From NCBI GenBank assembly GCA_963728785.1, contig CAVSKV010000004.1:1178001-1242000 (forward strand): a stretch of DNA of 64,000 nt. The letters are read 5' to 3'. The translations under genes were made by a program, and so were the position numbers. The notes under the pieces are model-generated. The model was not told where the DNA came from. It ran no database searches and saw nothing but the letters and a program-made list of their open reading frames with translations. This DNA is from JAGWRI01 sp963728785. Its GTDB lineage: Bacteria > Gemmatimonadota > Gemmatimonadetes > Gemmatimonadales > Gemmatimonadaceae. Positions 36,454 through 45,551 of the stretch are shown here, piece after piece (position 1 is the stretch's first letter; the number at the start of each line of letters is the position of its first letter).

Positions 36454-37316
36454 TGAGCACTCTGAGCGCTGGAATCGACGTCGGCAGCGGCGCCGTCAAG
36501 GTGGTGATCATGCGCACGGACGCTGACGGTGAGGCGGCGATGCTCGCACAGCAGTCGTCGCGCATCCGGCGCCGCGTGGTGGCGAAGGTGTTGGACGAGG
36601 TGTTCCAGGCGGCGACCGACGCCGCCGGGGTGGACGTGCTGCACTACATCGCAACCACGGGTGAGGGCGCGGAATTCCCGTGCGCGACGGGGCACTTCTA
36701 CGGCATGACGGCGCACGCGCGTGGCGCGCTGCACATGGCGCCGCCGGCCCGCGCCGTGCTCGACGTCGGAGCGCTTCACACACGCGCGCTGGCGATGGAC
36801 GAACATGGCCGGGTGCTCGACTACAAGATGACGAGCCAGTGCGCCTCCGGCTCGGGCCAGTTCCTGGAGAACATCGCCCGCTACCTGGGCGTGTCGCACG
36901 ACGAGATCGGTCCGCTGTCGCTCGAGGCGGACGAGCCCGAGAAGGTGAGTTCGATTTGCGCGGTGCTGGCGGAAACGGACGTGATCAACATGGTGTCGCG
37001 CGGCATCAGTACGGCGAACATTCTGCGTGGCGTGCACCAGAGCATGGCCGACCGGTTCGCGCGGCTGCTCCGGTCGCTGCAGTTCAACGGGCCGGTGTTC
37101 GTGAGCGGCGGTCTGGCAAGCGACGTGGGGATGCTCGCCGCCCTGCGCGAAGCGATGAAGAAGAAGGCGCCGGGGACGGGCGAGGGTGCTGCCGAGGTGG
37201 TCACTGACGAGGCCGCGATCTACGCCGGCGCGATCGGCGCGGCGCTGTGGGGAGGCTTCCGGTTCCGGAAGCTGGAACTCTCAGACGTCGCCTGGTCGGC
37301 GGCGGCGGTAAGCTGA
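36453..37316 (+). CDS. bcrD: Benzoyl-CoA reductase subunit D (ATPase partner)
   Basis: 287 residues; second ATPase-fold subunit. The first loop DVGSGAVK is kept, but the second phosphate motif is degenerate (DVGALHTR in place of DIGGQDxK), as expected for D-type partners. The bridging-cluster ligands are Cys130 (SQCASGSG) and Cys169 (SSICAVLAE). With BcrA it forms the heterodimeric activator. It overlaps bcrA by 1 nt. Confidence 0.9.
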   Translation: MSTLSAGIDVGSGAVKVVIMRTDADGEAAMLAQQSSRIRRRVVAKVLDEVFQAATDAAGVDVLHYIATTGEGAEFPCATGHFYGMTAHARGALHMAPPARAVLDVGALHTRALAMDEHGRVLDYKMTSQCASGSGQFLENIARYLGVSHDEIGPLSLEADEPEKVSSICAVLAETDVINMVSRGISTANILRGVHQSMADRFARLLRSLQFNGPVFVSGGLASDVGMLAALREAMKKKAPGTGEGAAEVVTDEAAIYAGAIGAALWGGFRFRKLELSDVAWSAAAVS

Positions 37317-37323
37317 GGCCCAA

Positions 37324-38208
37324 GTGCCCGCCCTTCCCTTCACCTACCACCGGCCGGCTACTCTGGCCGAGGCGTGCGCGCTGGGGCAGCGGCTCGCCGG
37401 GCAGGCGGCGTTCCTGGCCGGCGGCACGGAGCTGGTGCCCGACTACCAGCGCCGCCGGGAAACGGCGACGCATCTGATCGCGCTGGGCAGAATCGCCGAG
37501 CTCCGCGGCATCGCGTCCGACGGCAACACGCTGCGCATCGGCGCCCTCACCACGGTGAGCGCCATTGCCGCCTCGGCCGACGTCCAGGCCTGGCTACCGG
37601 CGCTCGTCGAAGCTGCGCGTGCGCTGGGCAGTCCGCAGGTCCGGAGCCTGGCGACGATCGGCGGCAACTTCTGCCGCGCGGTGTCGTGCGCCGATCTTCC
37701 ACCTGCGGCAATGGTCGGTGGCGCTCGGCTGCGCATCGTGTCGGGTGGCGGGGAGCGGACGATTCGCGCTGAGGAACTGTTTGCCGGCCCGCGGCGGACG
37801 GTGCTCGATCATGGGGAAGTGTTGGCCGAGGTGATCATCCCTGCCGCGCCGCCGCACACGGGCACGAGCTTCCAGCGGTTTGCGCAACGCCGCGGCATGG
37901 CGCTCGCCGTGGCATCGGCCGCCGCAGCGGTGATGCTCGAGGGCGACCGGATCGCCCGGGCGACCGTGGCGCTGGGCGCGGTGGGCCCCGTGCCGTTTCT
38001 GGTGCCGCACGTGTCGAGCCTGCTCGAAGGCGAGATTGCGACGGAGGAACTGTTCGCCGTAGCGGGTGCGGTATGCGCAGGCGCCGCACTCCCGATCACC
38101 GACATTCGCGGGTCCGAGGAGTTCCGGCGTGACATCGTCGCCGTGCTGGTCCGGCGGGCCCTCGCCCAGGCTCTCGTGCGGGCGCGCGCGGCGGGAGGCT
38201 TGGCGTGA
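37324..38208 (+). CDS. Molybdenum hydroxylase FAD subunit (HcrB/CoxM-like)
   Basis: 294 residues of the xanthine dehydrogenase medium-subunit family, with FAD motifs AGGTELVPDYQ near 32 and ATIGGNFCR near 112. It starts at GTG 37324, 7 bases after bcrD. True 4-hydroxybenzoyl-CoA reductase beta subunits carry an extra [4Fe-4S] insertion of about 40 residues after this second motif. Here the spacing is the short standard one and that insertion is missing. The partner gene overlaps by 4 nt. Confidence 0.85.
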   Translation: MPALPFTYHRPATLAEACALGQRLAGQAAFLAGGTELVPDYQRRRETATHLIALGRIAELRGIASDGNTLRIGALTTVSAIAASADVQAWLPALVEAARALGSPQVRSLATIGGNFCRAVSCADLPPAAMVGGARLRIVSGGGERTIRAEELFAGPRRTVLDHGEVLAEVIIPAAPPHTGTSFQRFAQRRGMALAVASAAAAVMLEGDRIARATVALGAVGPVPFLVPHVSSLLEGEIATEELFAVAGAVCAGAALPITDIRGSEEFRRDIVAVLVRRALAQALVRARAAGGLA

Positions 38209-41084
38209 CGGGCGCGCATCTCGTGCACCTCGACGTGAACGGCGAGCCCCGCACCGTTGCGGTCGCTCCCGAGACGACGCTGCTCGCCGTGCTGCGCGAC
38301 GAACTCGGCCTCACCGGCACCAAGCGGGGCTGCGCCACGGGCGACTGCGGCGCGTGCACGGTGCACGTGGACGGCGAGCCGGTGAACGCGTGCCTGCAGC
38401 TCGCCGTCGAGGCCGACGGCAAGGCGATCGCGACGGTCGAGGGCCTTGCGACGGGCGGAGACCTGCATCCTCTGCAGAAGGCGTTCGTCAAGCACGGCGC
38501 GCTCCAGTGCGGGTTCTGCACGCCGGGAGCGCTGATGTCGGCCAAGGCGCTCATCGACCGGAACCAGGCCCCGAGCGAGGACGACGTCAGGGACGCGCTG
38601 AGCGGCAATCTCTGCCGGTGCGCTACTTACCCGCGGATGATCCGCGCCGTGCAGGGGTGGCAGGAGTTCGACGGCGTTCCGTTGGATGCGCGCCCCCACG
38701 ACGACGGCGAGCGCGACCAGCAGCGCGATCACGCGATCGTGGGCCGAGGGGTGACGCGCTACGACGGGCCGGACAAGGTCACGGGGCGCGCCAAGTACAC
38801 GGCGGACTACCGGCCGCCGGGCACCGTGATCGGAAAGATCCTGGGCAGCCCGATCGCGCACGGGATCATTACGCGCATGGACGCGAGCCGGGCACGGGCC
38901 CTGCCCGGCGTGCTGGCCGTGATCACGGCCGTTGACGTGCCGGATACGTGGTACGGGGTAAGTCCGGCGCGCGAGGACGAGCAGATCTTCGCTCGGGAGC
39001 GGGTGCGCTACATCGGCGACGAGGTGGCCGCGGTGGCCGCCGTGGACGAAGCGACGGCGGAGCGCGCGCTGGCGCTGATCGAAGTGGAATACGAGGAACT
39101 GCCGGCGGTGTTCGAAGCAGAGGCGGCGATGACGCCGGGCGCGCCGCTGGTCCATCCCGAGCATCCCCGCTACGCCAACAACATCAACACCCGGGTCGCG
39201 TGGCACTTCGGCGACGTCGAGCAAGGATTCGCCGAGGCCGACCTGGTGCGCGAGCAGCGCTTCGTGGGCAACCGCACGTATCAGGCGCCACTCGAGCCGC
39301 ACGCCGCGCTCGCCCAGTGGGAGGCCCACGGCGACCGCCTCACCATATGGTCGTCCACGCAGACGCCGCACTACCTGCACCGGTCGCTGTCGCGCACGCT
39401 CGGCATTCCGATGGGTAACATTCGGGTGATTCGCCCCGCGGTGGGTGGCGGGTTCGGGGCCAAGGCCGAAGCGACGCCGCTGGACTTCTGCGCGGCGATC
39501 CTCTCGCGAAAGACCGGGCGACCGGTGCTCATGGAGTACACGCGCGAGGAGATGTTCCGACACTTCCGCGGGCGGCACAAGCAGACCATCGATCTCAAGA
39601 TCGGAGTCAAGCGCGACGGGACGATCACCGCGGTGCAACAGCGTGTGGTGCTCGATGGCGGCGCCTACACGTCGTTCGGGGTGATCACGGCCTACTACGC
39701 CGGCTCCATGCTTCCCACGCTGTACCGCATGCCGCACTACAAGTACGACGGCCTGCGCGTGTATACCAATCTTCCGGCGAGCGGTGCGTTCCGCGGCCAT
39801 GGCGTTCCGCAGCCCCGATTCGCGTTCGAGTCGCTGCTCGACATGATCGCCGAAGACCTGGGCATCGATCCCATCGACATCCGGTTGCGCAATGCGATGC
39901 AACCGAACACGCGGACGGTGAACGCCCTCGACGTCTCGTCATGCGAGTTCACCCGCACGCTGGAACAGGCCCGCGAGGCCACGGAGTGGCGCGCCAAGCG
40001 CGGCCATCTGCCGCCGGGCAAGGGCATCGGCGTGGGCAGCGGCGGGTTCGTTTCCGGCGCCGGATATCCGATCTACCGCTCCGACTTTCCGCACTCCAAC
40101 GCCATGATCCGCGTGCACGAGGACGGCACGGCCGTGTCGTTGCACATCGCGGCGGCCGAGATCGGCCAGGGGTCGGATACGGTGCTGGTCCAGATCGCAG
40201 CCGAAGAGCTGGGCGTGCCGTTCGAGTGGGTGTGGATGGCGGATTGCGACTCGACGTTGAGCCCGCTCGATCTCGGATCGTATTCCAGCCGCGTGACGCT
40301 GATGGCCGGCAACGCGGTGCGCGAGGCGGCGCTGGTCGTCAAGCGGCAGGTGCTCGAAGCGGCGGCGCGGGAGCTGGCATGCGACGTCGGAGGCCTCGTG
40401 GCGCGCACCGGCCGGGTGTTCGTGCAGCAGTTCCCCGAAGTCGGCATGGACTGGGCCGCGGCGGCCAGGGTGGCGTTCGCCCGGCACGGTCCGATCGTCG
40501 GTACCGGCACCTACCAGCCGCCCAAGGGTCTCGGCGGCGGGTTCAAGGGGAGCACGGTGGGCACGTCGCCCGCCTACAGCTTCTCTACGGCGGTGGCGGA
40601 AGTCACGGTGGATCTCGAAACGGGTTTCGTCACCGTTGACCGGGTCACGGATTTCAGCGACGCCGGGACGGTGATCAACCCGCTCACGTTCCACGGCCAG
40701 GTGGAGGGGTCCATCATCATGGGGCTCGGGGAGACGCTGATGGAGGACACCGTCGTCGGCGCCGGCGGCCGCCTGGTGAACCCCAACCTGCACGACTATC
40801 TCATTCCGACCATCTGCGACGCCCCTCAGGTGCGGTCGGTGGCCGTAGAGAGCTACGAGCCGCGCGGCCCGTTCGGCGCCAAGGAAGTTGGCGAGGGTTC
40901 GTTGCTGCCCGTGCTCGGCGCCATCGCGAACGCCATCTACGATGCCTGCGGCGTGCGGATCACCGAACTTCCGATCACGCCCGAAAAGATCCTGCACGGA
41001 CTCCGGCAGCGCGCCACGTCACCGGCCCTGGCGCGTGAATCCAGGCACGACGAACGGCCGGTTCCCGGAGCGCAGCGTCGATGA
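38205..41084 (+). CDS. Fused [2Fe-2S]/molybdopterin subunit, 4-hydroxybenzoyl-CoA reductase-like
   Basis: 959 residues. The N-terminal 160 hold two [2Fe-2S] clusters (C43, C48, C51, C63; C102, C105, C137, C139). The molybdenum domain follows from about 175, with VGGGFGAKAEATPLDF and RHKQ segments that resemble HcrA, and the catalytic Glu in FGAKEVGEGS near the end. HcrC and HcrA are normally separate; here they are one chain. The likely role is removing the para-hydroxyl of 4-hydroxybenzoyl-CoA to feed benzoyl-CoA reductase. Other aromatic or heterocyclic substrates are possible. Start GTG overlaps the FAD gene as GTGA. Confidence 0.82.
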   Translation: MTGAHLVHLDVNGEPRTVAVAPETTLLAVLRDELGLTGTKRGCATGDCGACTVHVDGEPVNACLQLAVEADGKAIATVEGLATGGDLHPLQKAFVKHGALQCGFCTPGALMSAKALIDRNQAPSEDDVRDALSGNLCRCATYPRMIRAVQGWQEFDGVPLDARPHDDGERDQQRDHAIVGRGVTRYDGPDKVTGRAKYTADYRPPGTVIGKILGSPIAHGIITRMDASRARALPGVLAVITAVDVPDTWYGVSPAREDEQIFARERVRYIGDEVAAVAAVDEATAERALALIEVEYEELPAVFEAEAAMTPGAPLVHPEHPRYANNINTRVAWHFGDVEQGFAEADLVREQRFVGNRTYQAPLEPHAALAQWEAHGDRLTIWSSTQTPHYLHRSLSRTLGIPMGNIRVIRPAVGGGFGAKAEATPLDFCAAILSRKTGRPVLMEYTREEMFRHFRGRHKQTIDLKIGVKRDGTITAVQQRVVLDGGAYTSFGVITAYYAGSMLPTLYRMPHYKYDGLRVYTNLPASGAFRGHGVPQPRFAFESLLDMIAEDLGIDPIDIRLRNAMQPNTRTVNALDVSSCEFTRTLEQAREATEWRAKRGHLPPGKGIGVGSGGFVSGAGYPIYRSDFPHSNAMIRVHEDGTAVSLHIAAAEIGQGSDTVLVQIAAEELGVPFEWVWMADCDSTLSPLDLGSYSSRVTLMAGNAVREAALVVKRQVLEAAARELACDVGGLVARTGRVFVQQFPEVGMDWAAAARVAFARHGPIVGTGTYQPPKGLGGGFKGSTVGTSPAYSFSTAVAEVTVDLETGFVTVDRVTDFSDAGTVINPLTFHGQVEGSIIMGLGETLMEDTVVGAGGRLVNPNLHDYLIPTICDAPQVRSVAVESYEPRGPFGAKEVGEGSLLPVLGAIANAIYDACGVRITELPITPEKILHGLRQRATSPALARESRHDERPVPGAQRR

Positions 41085-41716
41085 ACTCGAACGGCATCGC
41101 CGATACGTCCACGCCCACGCGCCGTCGCGGCCCACGGGCCGCGACGCAGCAGAAGCTGGAGACGCTCCTCGAAACCGCCGCGGCGTCGATTGCCGACCAG
41201 GGGTTCGAGGCAACGTCGATGCGCGACGTGAGCCGCGCGTTGGGAGTGAGCCTGGCCGGCCTGTACCACTACTTCGACTCCAAAGAGGAACTGCTCTACC
41301 AGATCCAGTACCGGACGTTCGCTTCACTGCTCGCGGCGCAGGAGGAGCGCGCGTCGGAGCCGGGAACGCCGGAGCAACGGTTGCGCCGCCTCGTGATCGG
41401 CCACCTTGCGTTCTTCGTGAGTCATCCGAACGAACTCAAGGTCTGCACATACGAGATCTCATCGCTGCAGGGAGAGCGGTACGAGGCCACCGAGGCGCTG
41501 CGCCGTCGCTACTACCAGTTGATGACCGCCGTGGTGAGTGCGTTGATGGGCGAGAACGGCGACGGCACGTCGCGCCGCAGCCGCCACACGGCGCTGTTCG
41601 TGTTCGGCATGCTGAACTGGATCTTCATGTGGTACGACCCCGCCCGGTACGGAACGGTGGAGGAGATCGGCGAAGAAATGATCGAACTGATCCTGAACGG
41701 AGTGCGCAAACGGTGA
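41081..41716 (+). CDS. TetR-family transcriptional regulator
   Basis: 211 residues with an N-terminal helix-turn-helix (about 23-70; GFEATSMRDVSRALGVSLAGLYHYF) and a larger ligand-binding C-terminal domain of the fatty-acyl/aryl-CoA regulator type. It sits inside the operon, overlapping both neighbours by 4 nt, so it probably autoregulates. The likely effector is an aromatic or acyl-CoA ester, and the likely site is the CGAACGTTCG palindrome before bcrC. Confidence 0.88.
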   Translation: MNSNGIADTSTPTRRRGPRAATQQKLETLLETAAASIADQGFEATSMRDVSRALGVSLAGLYHYFDSKEELLYQIQYRTFASLLAAQEERASEPGTPEQRLRRLVIGHLAFFVSHPNELKVCTYEISSLQGERYEATEALRRRYYQLMTAVVSALMGENGDGTSRRSRHTALFVFGMLNWIFMWYDPARYGTVEEIGEEMIELILNGVRKR

Positions 41717-42927
41717 GCGATATGCAATTCGAGACGATCTACATTCCCTACGGCGCCTACTGGTCGTCGCCCTTCTGTGCGTGGCAGGGTTCGTTCGCCA
41801 CGCTGGCGCCGATCCCCCTGGCTGCCGAATTGGCCCGCCGGGCGCTCGACGAGCGCGGCATCGCGCCGGCTGACATCGACGGCATGAGCCTGGGCACGAC
41901 CGTGCCGAGCAAGGGTTCGTTCTACGGCGCTCCGTGGTTTGCCGGACTCGCCGGCCTCGGCCACGTCAGCGGCCCGACCATCAATCAGGCCTGTGCCACC
42001 TCGGCGCGACAGGTGGTTCAAGGCGCGCAGGAACTGGCCACGGGCAGCGCCAGCGTGTATCTGGCCGCGGCCGCCGACCGGACGAGCAACGGGCCGCACG
42101 TGTACTACCCCAACCCCGGCGGCCCCGGCGGTACGGGCGACCATGAGGACTGGGTGCTCGACAGCTTCGGCCACGATCCGTACGCCCGGAACTCGATGCT
42201 GCAGACCGCCGAGAACGTGGCCCGCGAGTGCGCAATCACGCGCCAGGCGCAGGAGGAGATGACCCTGCTCCGCTACGCGCAGTACGCGCGCGCGCTGGCC
42301 GACGACGGCGCATTTCACGGCCGATTCATGGTGCGGCCGGTTGAGGTGAAGCGCGGGAAGAAGGTGGCGGCCACGGTGGCCGCTGACGAGGGCGTTTTCC
42401 CGACCACGGCAGCCGGGCTGGCCGCGCTGCGCCCGGTCATCGAGGGCGGGAGCGTGACGTTCGGCGCCCAGACCCATCCGGCAGATGGCAACGCCGCGAT
42501 GATCCTCACCGGCAGCCGTGATCGCGCCCGCGCGATGTCGCGCGACCAACACGTCGAGGTCCGGCTCCTGTCGTACGGGCAGGCGCGGGTGAAGCCGGGC
42601 TTCATGCCCATGGCCATCGTGCCGGCGGCGGAGCTGGCGCTGGCGCGGGCGGGCATCGCCGCCAGCCAGCTCGCGAGCACGACCACGCACAACCCGTTCG
42701 CCGTGAACGACGTGCTGCTTGCCCGCTCGCTGCATCTGGACCCGGAAGCGATGAACCGGTTCGGTTCCTCGTTGGTCTGGGGCCACCCCCAAGGCCCGAC
42801 CGGCCTGCGGGCAATCATCGAACTCGTGGAGGATCTGGTGACGCGGGGCGGAGGCTACGGCCTGTTCACCGGATGCGCCGCCGGCGACTCGGCAGCAGCC
42901 GTCGTCGTGAAAGTGGATACGCACTGA
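41713..42927 (+). CDS. Thiolase (acyl-CoA acetyltransferase), probable 3-oxopimeloyl-CoA thiolase
   Basis: 404 residues. Nucleophile Cys94 in NQACATSARQ, the catalytic His in THNPFAVND and the second Cys in TGCAAGDSAA are all present. Predicted to cleave 3-oxopimeloyl-CoA to glutaryl-CoA and acetyl-CoA, the end of the ring-opened part of the pathway. GTG 41713 (GTGA overlap with the TetR stop) is chosen; ATG 41722 is also possible. Confidence 0.85.
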   Translation: MSDMQFETIYIPYGAYWSSPFCAWQGSFATLAPIPLAAELARRALDERGIAPADIDGMSLGTTVPSKGSFYGAPWFAGLAGLGHVSGPTINQACATSARQVVQGAQELATGSASVYLAAAADRTSNGPHVYYPNPGGPGGTGDHEDWVLDSFGHDPYARNSMLQTAENVARECAITRQAQEEMTLLRYAQYARALADDGAFHGRFMVRPVEVKRGKKVAATVAADEGVFPTTAAGLAALRPVIEGGSVTFGAQTHPADGNAAMILTGSRDRARAMSRDQHVEVRLLSYGQARVKPGFMPMAIVPAAELALARAGIAASQLASTTTHNPFAVNDVLLARSLHLDPEAMNRFGSSLVWGHPQGPTGLRAIIELVEDLVTRGGGYGLFTGCAAGDSAAAVVVKVDTH

Positions 42928-42959
42928 CCCAACGCCAAGACATCAACCAGAGCCGACCC

Positions 42960-43943
42960 ATGACCTCGCTCATCGACTACTTCACCTCGAAGTCCCCGCG
43001 CACCATGGATTTCAAGGACATCCTATACGACAAGAGGGATTTCGTCGCCCGGATCACGATCAACCGCCCCGAGGCGTACAACGCGTACACCACCGACACG
43101 CTGCGGGAGCTGATCCGCGCGTTCCAGGACGCGTCGGAGGACGACAAGGTCGGCGTGATCGTGTACACCGGCGCCGGAGAGAAGGCGTTCTGCACCGGGG
43201 GCGACGTCAAGGAATACGCGGCCGTCTATACCAAGCGGCCGCACGACTACTTCAAGTACATGGGCCTGTTCAGTCGTTACATCGAATCGATCTTTCGCAG
43301 TGGCAAGGTGACCATCGCCCGCATCAACGGGATGGCGGTGGGCGGCGGCAACGAATCGCAACTGGCCTGCGACCTCGCGGTGATGGCCGACGACACGTAC
43401 CTCGCCCAGGTGGGGTCCAGCGTTGGCAGTGTGGCCGCCGGCGGCGCCACGCAGTGGCTGTCAATCCACGTGGGCGATCGCCGTGCGCGCGAGATGCTGT
43501 TCCTCAACCCACGCGTTCCCGCCGCCCAGGCCCTGGCGTGGGGGCTGGTGAACCGCGTCGTGCCGCGGGCGAAGCTCGACGAGACGGTGAACGAGTTGGC
43601 CCAGAAGCTCCTGAACACCTTCCCCGAATGCACGCGCTACACCAAGCAGCAGGTGAACTACTGGAAGGAGTCGGCGTGGTTCGCGACCATCGGTCACGCC
43701 CGCGACTGGCTGTCCACGCACTTCACGACACTCGAGCCCTACGAGGGCATGCAGGCGTTCGTGGAGAAGCGGAAGATCGATTACCGCGGCATGCGAGAGC
43801 GCGCGGCCAACGGTGGAAGCAGCGAGTTCCTGTGGGGCCCGTACGAGCACACCTGCGCGAAGTGCGGTGCCAAGGGGATCCCCTCGGCGTTCACCTATTG
43901 CGGTGAGTGCGGCGCGAAGCTCAACGGCGCCTCTGGCGCCTGA
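42960..43943 (+). CDS. oah: 6-Oxocyclohex-1-ene-1-carbonyl-CoA hydrolase-like crotonase with zinc ribbon
   Basis: 327 residues. The crotonase core has FCTGGDVKEY and INGMAVGGGNES, and the GLFSRYIESIF / SVAAGGATQWL layout resembles ring-opening hydrolase Oah (BamA), which turns 6-oxocyclohexenecarbonyl-CoA into 3-hydroxypimeloyl-CoA. Unusually the last 30 residues form a four-cysteine zinc ribbon (C299, C302, C314, C317) and the chain is about 50 residues shorter than Thauera Oah. Start ATG 42960-42962. If not Oah, it is an enoyl-CoA hydratase for the same pathway. Confidence 0.75.
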   Translation: MTSLIDYFTSKSPRTMDFKDILYDKRDFVARITINRPEAYNAYTTDTLRELIRAFQDASEDDKVGVIVYTGAGEKAFCTGGDVKEYAAVYTKRPHDYFKYMGLFSRYIESIFRSGKVTIARINGMAVGGGNESQLACDLAVMADDTYLAQVGSSVGSVAAGGATQWLSIHVGDRRAREMLFLNPRVPAAQALAWGLVNRVVPRAKLDETVNELAQKLLNTFPECTRYTKQQVNYWKESAWFATIGHARDWLSTHFTTLEPYEGMQAFVEKRKIDYRGMRERAANGGSSEFLWGPYEHTCAKCGAKGIPSAFTYCGECGAKLNGASGA

Positions 43944-43957
43944 TCACCGGGAGCGCG

Positions 43958-44707
43958 ATGGACCTGGGGTTGACGGGACAGACGGCGATCATCACCGGTG
44001 GCGGCCGCGGCATCGGAGCGGCGATCGCGCGCGCGCTGGCCGACGAGGGGTGCAACGTGGCCCTCGTCGACGCCGGCGCGTTTGCGGAGGCGCGCGCGGT
44101 GGCGGATGCGATCCGGGGGGGTGGCCGGCGCGCGCTCGCTCTGGAAGCCGATGTTTCCGACGTCGCGGCCGCAGAGCGGTGCGTGGGCGCGGTGCTGGAG
44201 GAGTTCGGGCGCCTCGACATCCTCGTGGCCAACGCCGGCGTGGCCCGCGATGCCGTAGTCTGGAAGATGACCGAGGACCAGTGGGACGAAGTGCTCGATA
44301 TCAACCTCAAGGGATGCTTCGCCTACTGCCGGGCCATCGCGCCGGCGCTCCGGGCGCAGAAACACGGGCGCATCGTGACGATGGCGAGCATCAATGGTCT
44401 GCGCGGGAAGTTCGGCCAGGCCAACTACGCGGCATCGAAGGCCGGGGTCATGGCCCTCACCAAGACGCTGGCCCGCGAACTGGGCAGCGCCGGCGTGACG
44501 GTGAACTGCGTGGCGCCGGGGCTCGTGCGCACCGAAATGACTGCGAACCTGCCGGTGGAGGTCGTGGAGAACGCGAAGCGGGAATCGGCGCTCGGCCGTG
44601 TGGCCGAGCCGGCGGACGTCGCCGACGCCGTGACGTTCCTGTGCTCGGCGCGTGCCCGGCACATTACGGGAACGGTGATCAAGGTGGACGGAGGGCAGTA
44701 CATCTAG
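43958..44707 (+). CDS. Short-chain dehydrogenase/reductase (FabG-like)
   Basis: 249 residues with TGGGRGIG (residues 12-19), NAG, and the catalytic Ser, Tyr-x3-Lys (SINGL, NYAASKAG). Probably an NAD(P)-dependent 3-hydroxyacyl-CoA or cyclic hydroxyacyl-CoA dehydrogenase in the operon, possibly for 3-hydroxypimeloyl-CoA, where it would be redundant with the divergent fusion. GGGAG lies 4 bases before the ATG at 43958. Confidence 0.85.
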   Translation: MDLGLTGQTAIITGGGRGIGAAIARALADEGCNVALVDAGAFAEARAVADAIRGGGRRALALEADVSDVAAAERCVGAVLEEFGRLDILVANAGVARDAVVWKMTEDQWDEVLDINLKGCFAYCRAIAPALRAQKHGRIVTMASINGLRGKFGQANYAASKAGVMALTKTLARELGSAGVTVNCVAPGLVRTEMTANLPVEVVENAKRESALGRVAEPADVADAVTFLCSARARHITGTVIKVDGGQYI

Positions 44708-44731
44708 CCGCGGCGCGGCGGGAGCGAGCAC

Positions 44732-45517
44732 ATGGCGGCCTCCACGGCGCAGATCGGGACGACGGTGCAATACGAAGTGCGCGACGCGGTCGCGCACATA
44801 GTGCTGGACGCGCCCCCGCTCAACATTCTCACCGCCGACGTCATGACCCAGCTGGCCGCTGCCGTGGACCGGGCGCAGGCCGACCCTTCTGTGGTTGCGG
44901 TCTCGGTCACGGCCAACGGGACCGCTTTCTCAGCGGGCGCCGACGTAGGCGAGCACCGGCCGGAGAATGCGCCGGCGATGATTGCAGCGTTCAGCCGCCT
45001 GTTCGCGGCGTTCGGCGCCTGTGAGGTGCCGATCGTGATGGCGGTGGACGGCGCCGCGCTTGGCGCCGGGTTCGAGGTCGCGCTCATGGCCGACATCCTG
45101 CTCGCAAGCACCGCGGCGACGTTCGGCCAGCCGGAGATACGGCTGGGGTTCTTCGCCCCGGTGGGCGTGTCGTGGCTGTCGGCCCGAGTCGGGCCGGCGC
45201 GCGCCGTCGAGATCACGGCCACGGGCCACACATACACGGCGGCCGAGATGGCGGCTATGGGGCTCGTGTCGCACGTCATGCCGCCGCCTGAACTGGCGGG
45301 CAGGGTCGCCTCGGTGCTCGGCGAACTGCGGCGGGCGAGCCCCGCGGTGATGCGGTTGAACGTGCGGCTCGTGCGACAGCTGCAGGGACGGCCGTTCGAA
45401 CCCGGGCGGCTCGAGGCTGAGCGCGTGTTCCTGGACGAGCTGATGGGGCTGGACGATGTGAACGAAGGGATCGCGTCATTCTTCGAGAAGCGGAGGCCGG
45501 TGTGGCACAACCGGTGA
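44732..45517 (+). CDS. dch: Cyclohexa-1,5-diene-1-carbonyl-CoA hydratase-like
   Basis: 261 residues of the crotonase family. The segments SAGADVGEHRPE, DGAALGAGFEVALMADILLA and FGQPEIRLGFFAPVGVSWL resemble dienoyl-CoA hydratase Dch (BadK region), which adds water to the product of benzoyl-CoA reductase to give 6-hydroxycyclohex-1-ene-1-carbonyl-CoA. Had, the next enzyme, is encoded in the same operon. Start ATG 44732 with GGGAG about 9 bases upstream. Confidence 0.82.
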   Translation: MAASTAQIGTTVQYEVRDAVAHIVLDAPPLNILTADVMTQLAAAVDRAQADPSVVAVSVTANGTAFSAGADVGEHRPENAPAMIAAFSRLFAAFGACEVPIVMAVDGAALGAGFEVALMADILLASTAATFGQPEIRLGFFAPVGVSWLSARVGPARAVEITATGHTYTAAEMAAMGLVSHVMPPPELAGRVASVLGELRRASPAVMRLNVRLVRQLQGRPFEPGRLEAERVFLDELMGLDDVNEGIASFFEKRRPVWHNR

Positions 45518-45551
45518 GCGGCGCCACGGGCGCGGCGGGAGGCGGGCGAGC

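Noticed and set aside
37809..39902. Long open frame (697 codons) on the minus strand
   Set aside because: Antisense to the clearly coding FAD and molybdenum subunits; His/Arg-rich composition is typical of shadow frames.
42960..43943. Reading this crotonase as a plain enoyl-CoA hydratase
   Set aside because: Its motif spacing and operon context fit the ring-opening hydrolase better, and a separate Dch-like crotonase is already present; I kept the alternative in the entry.
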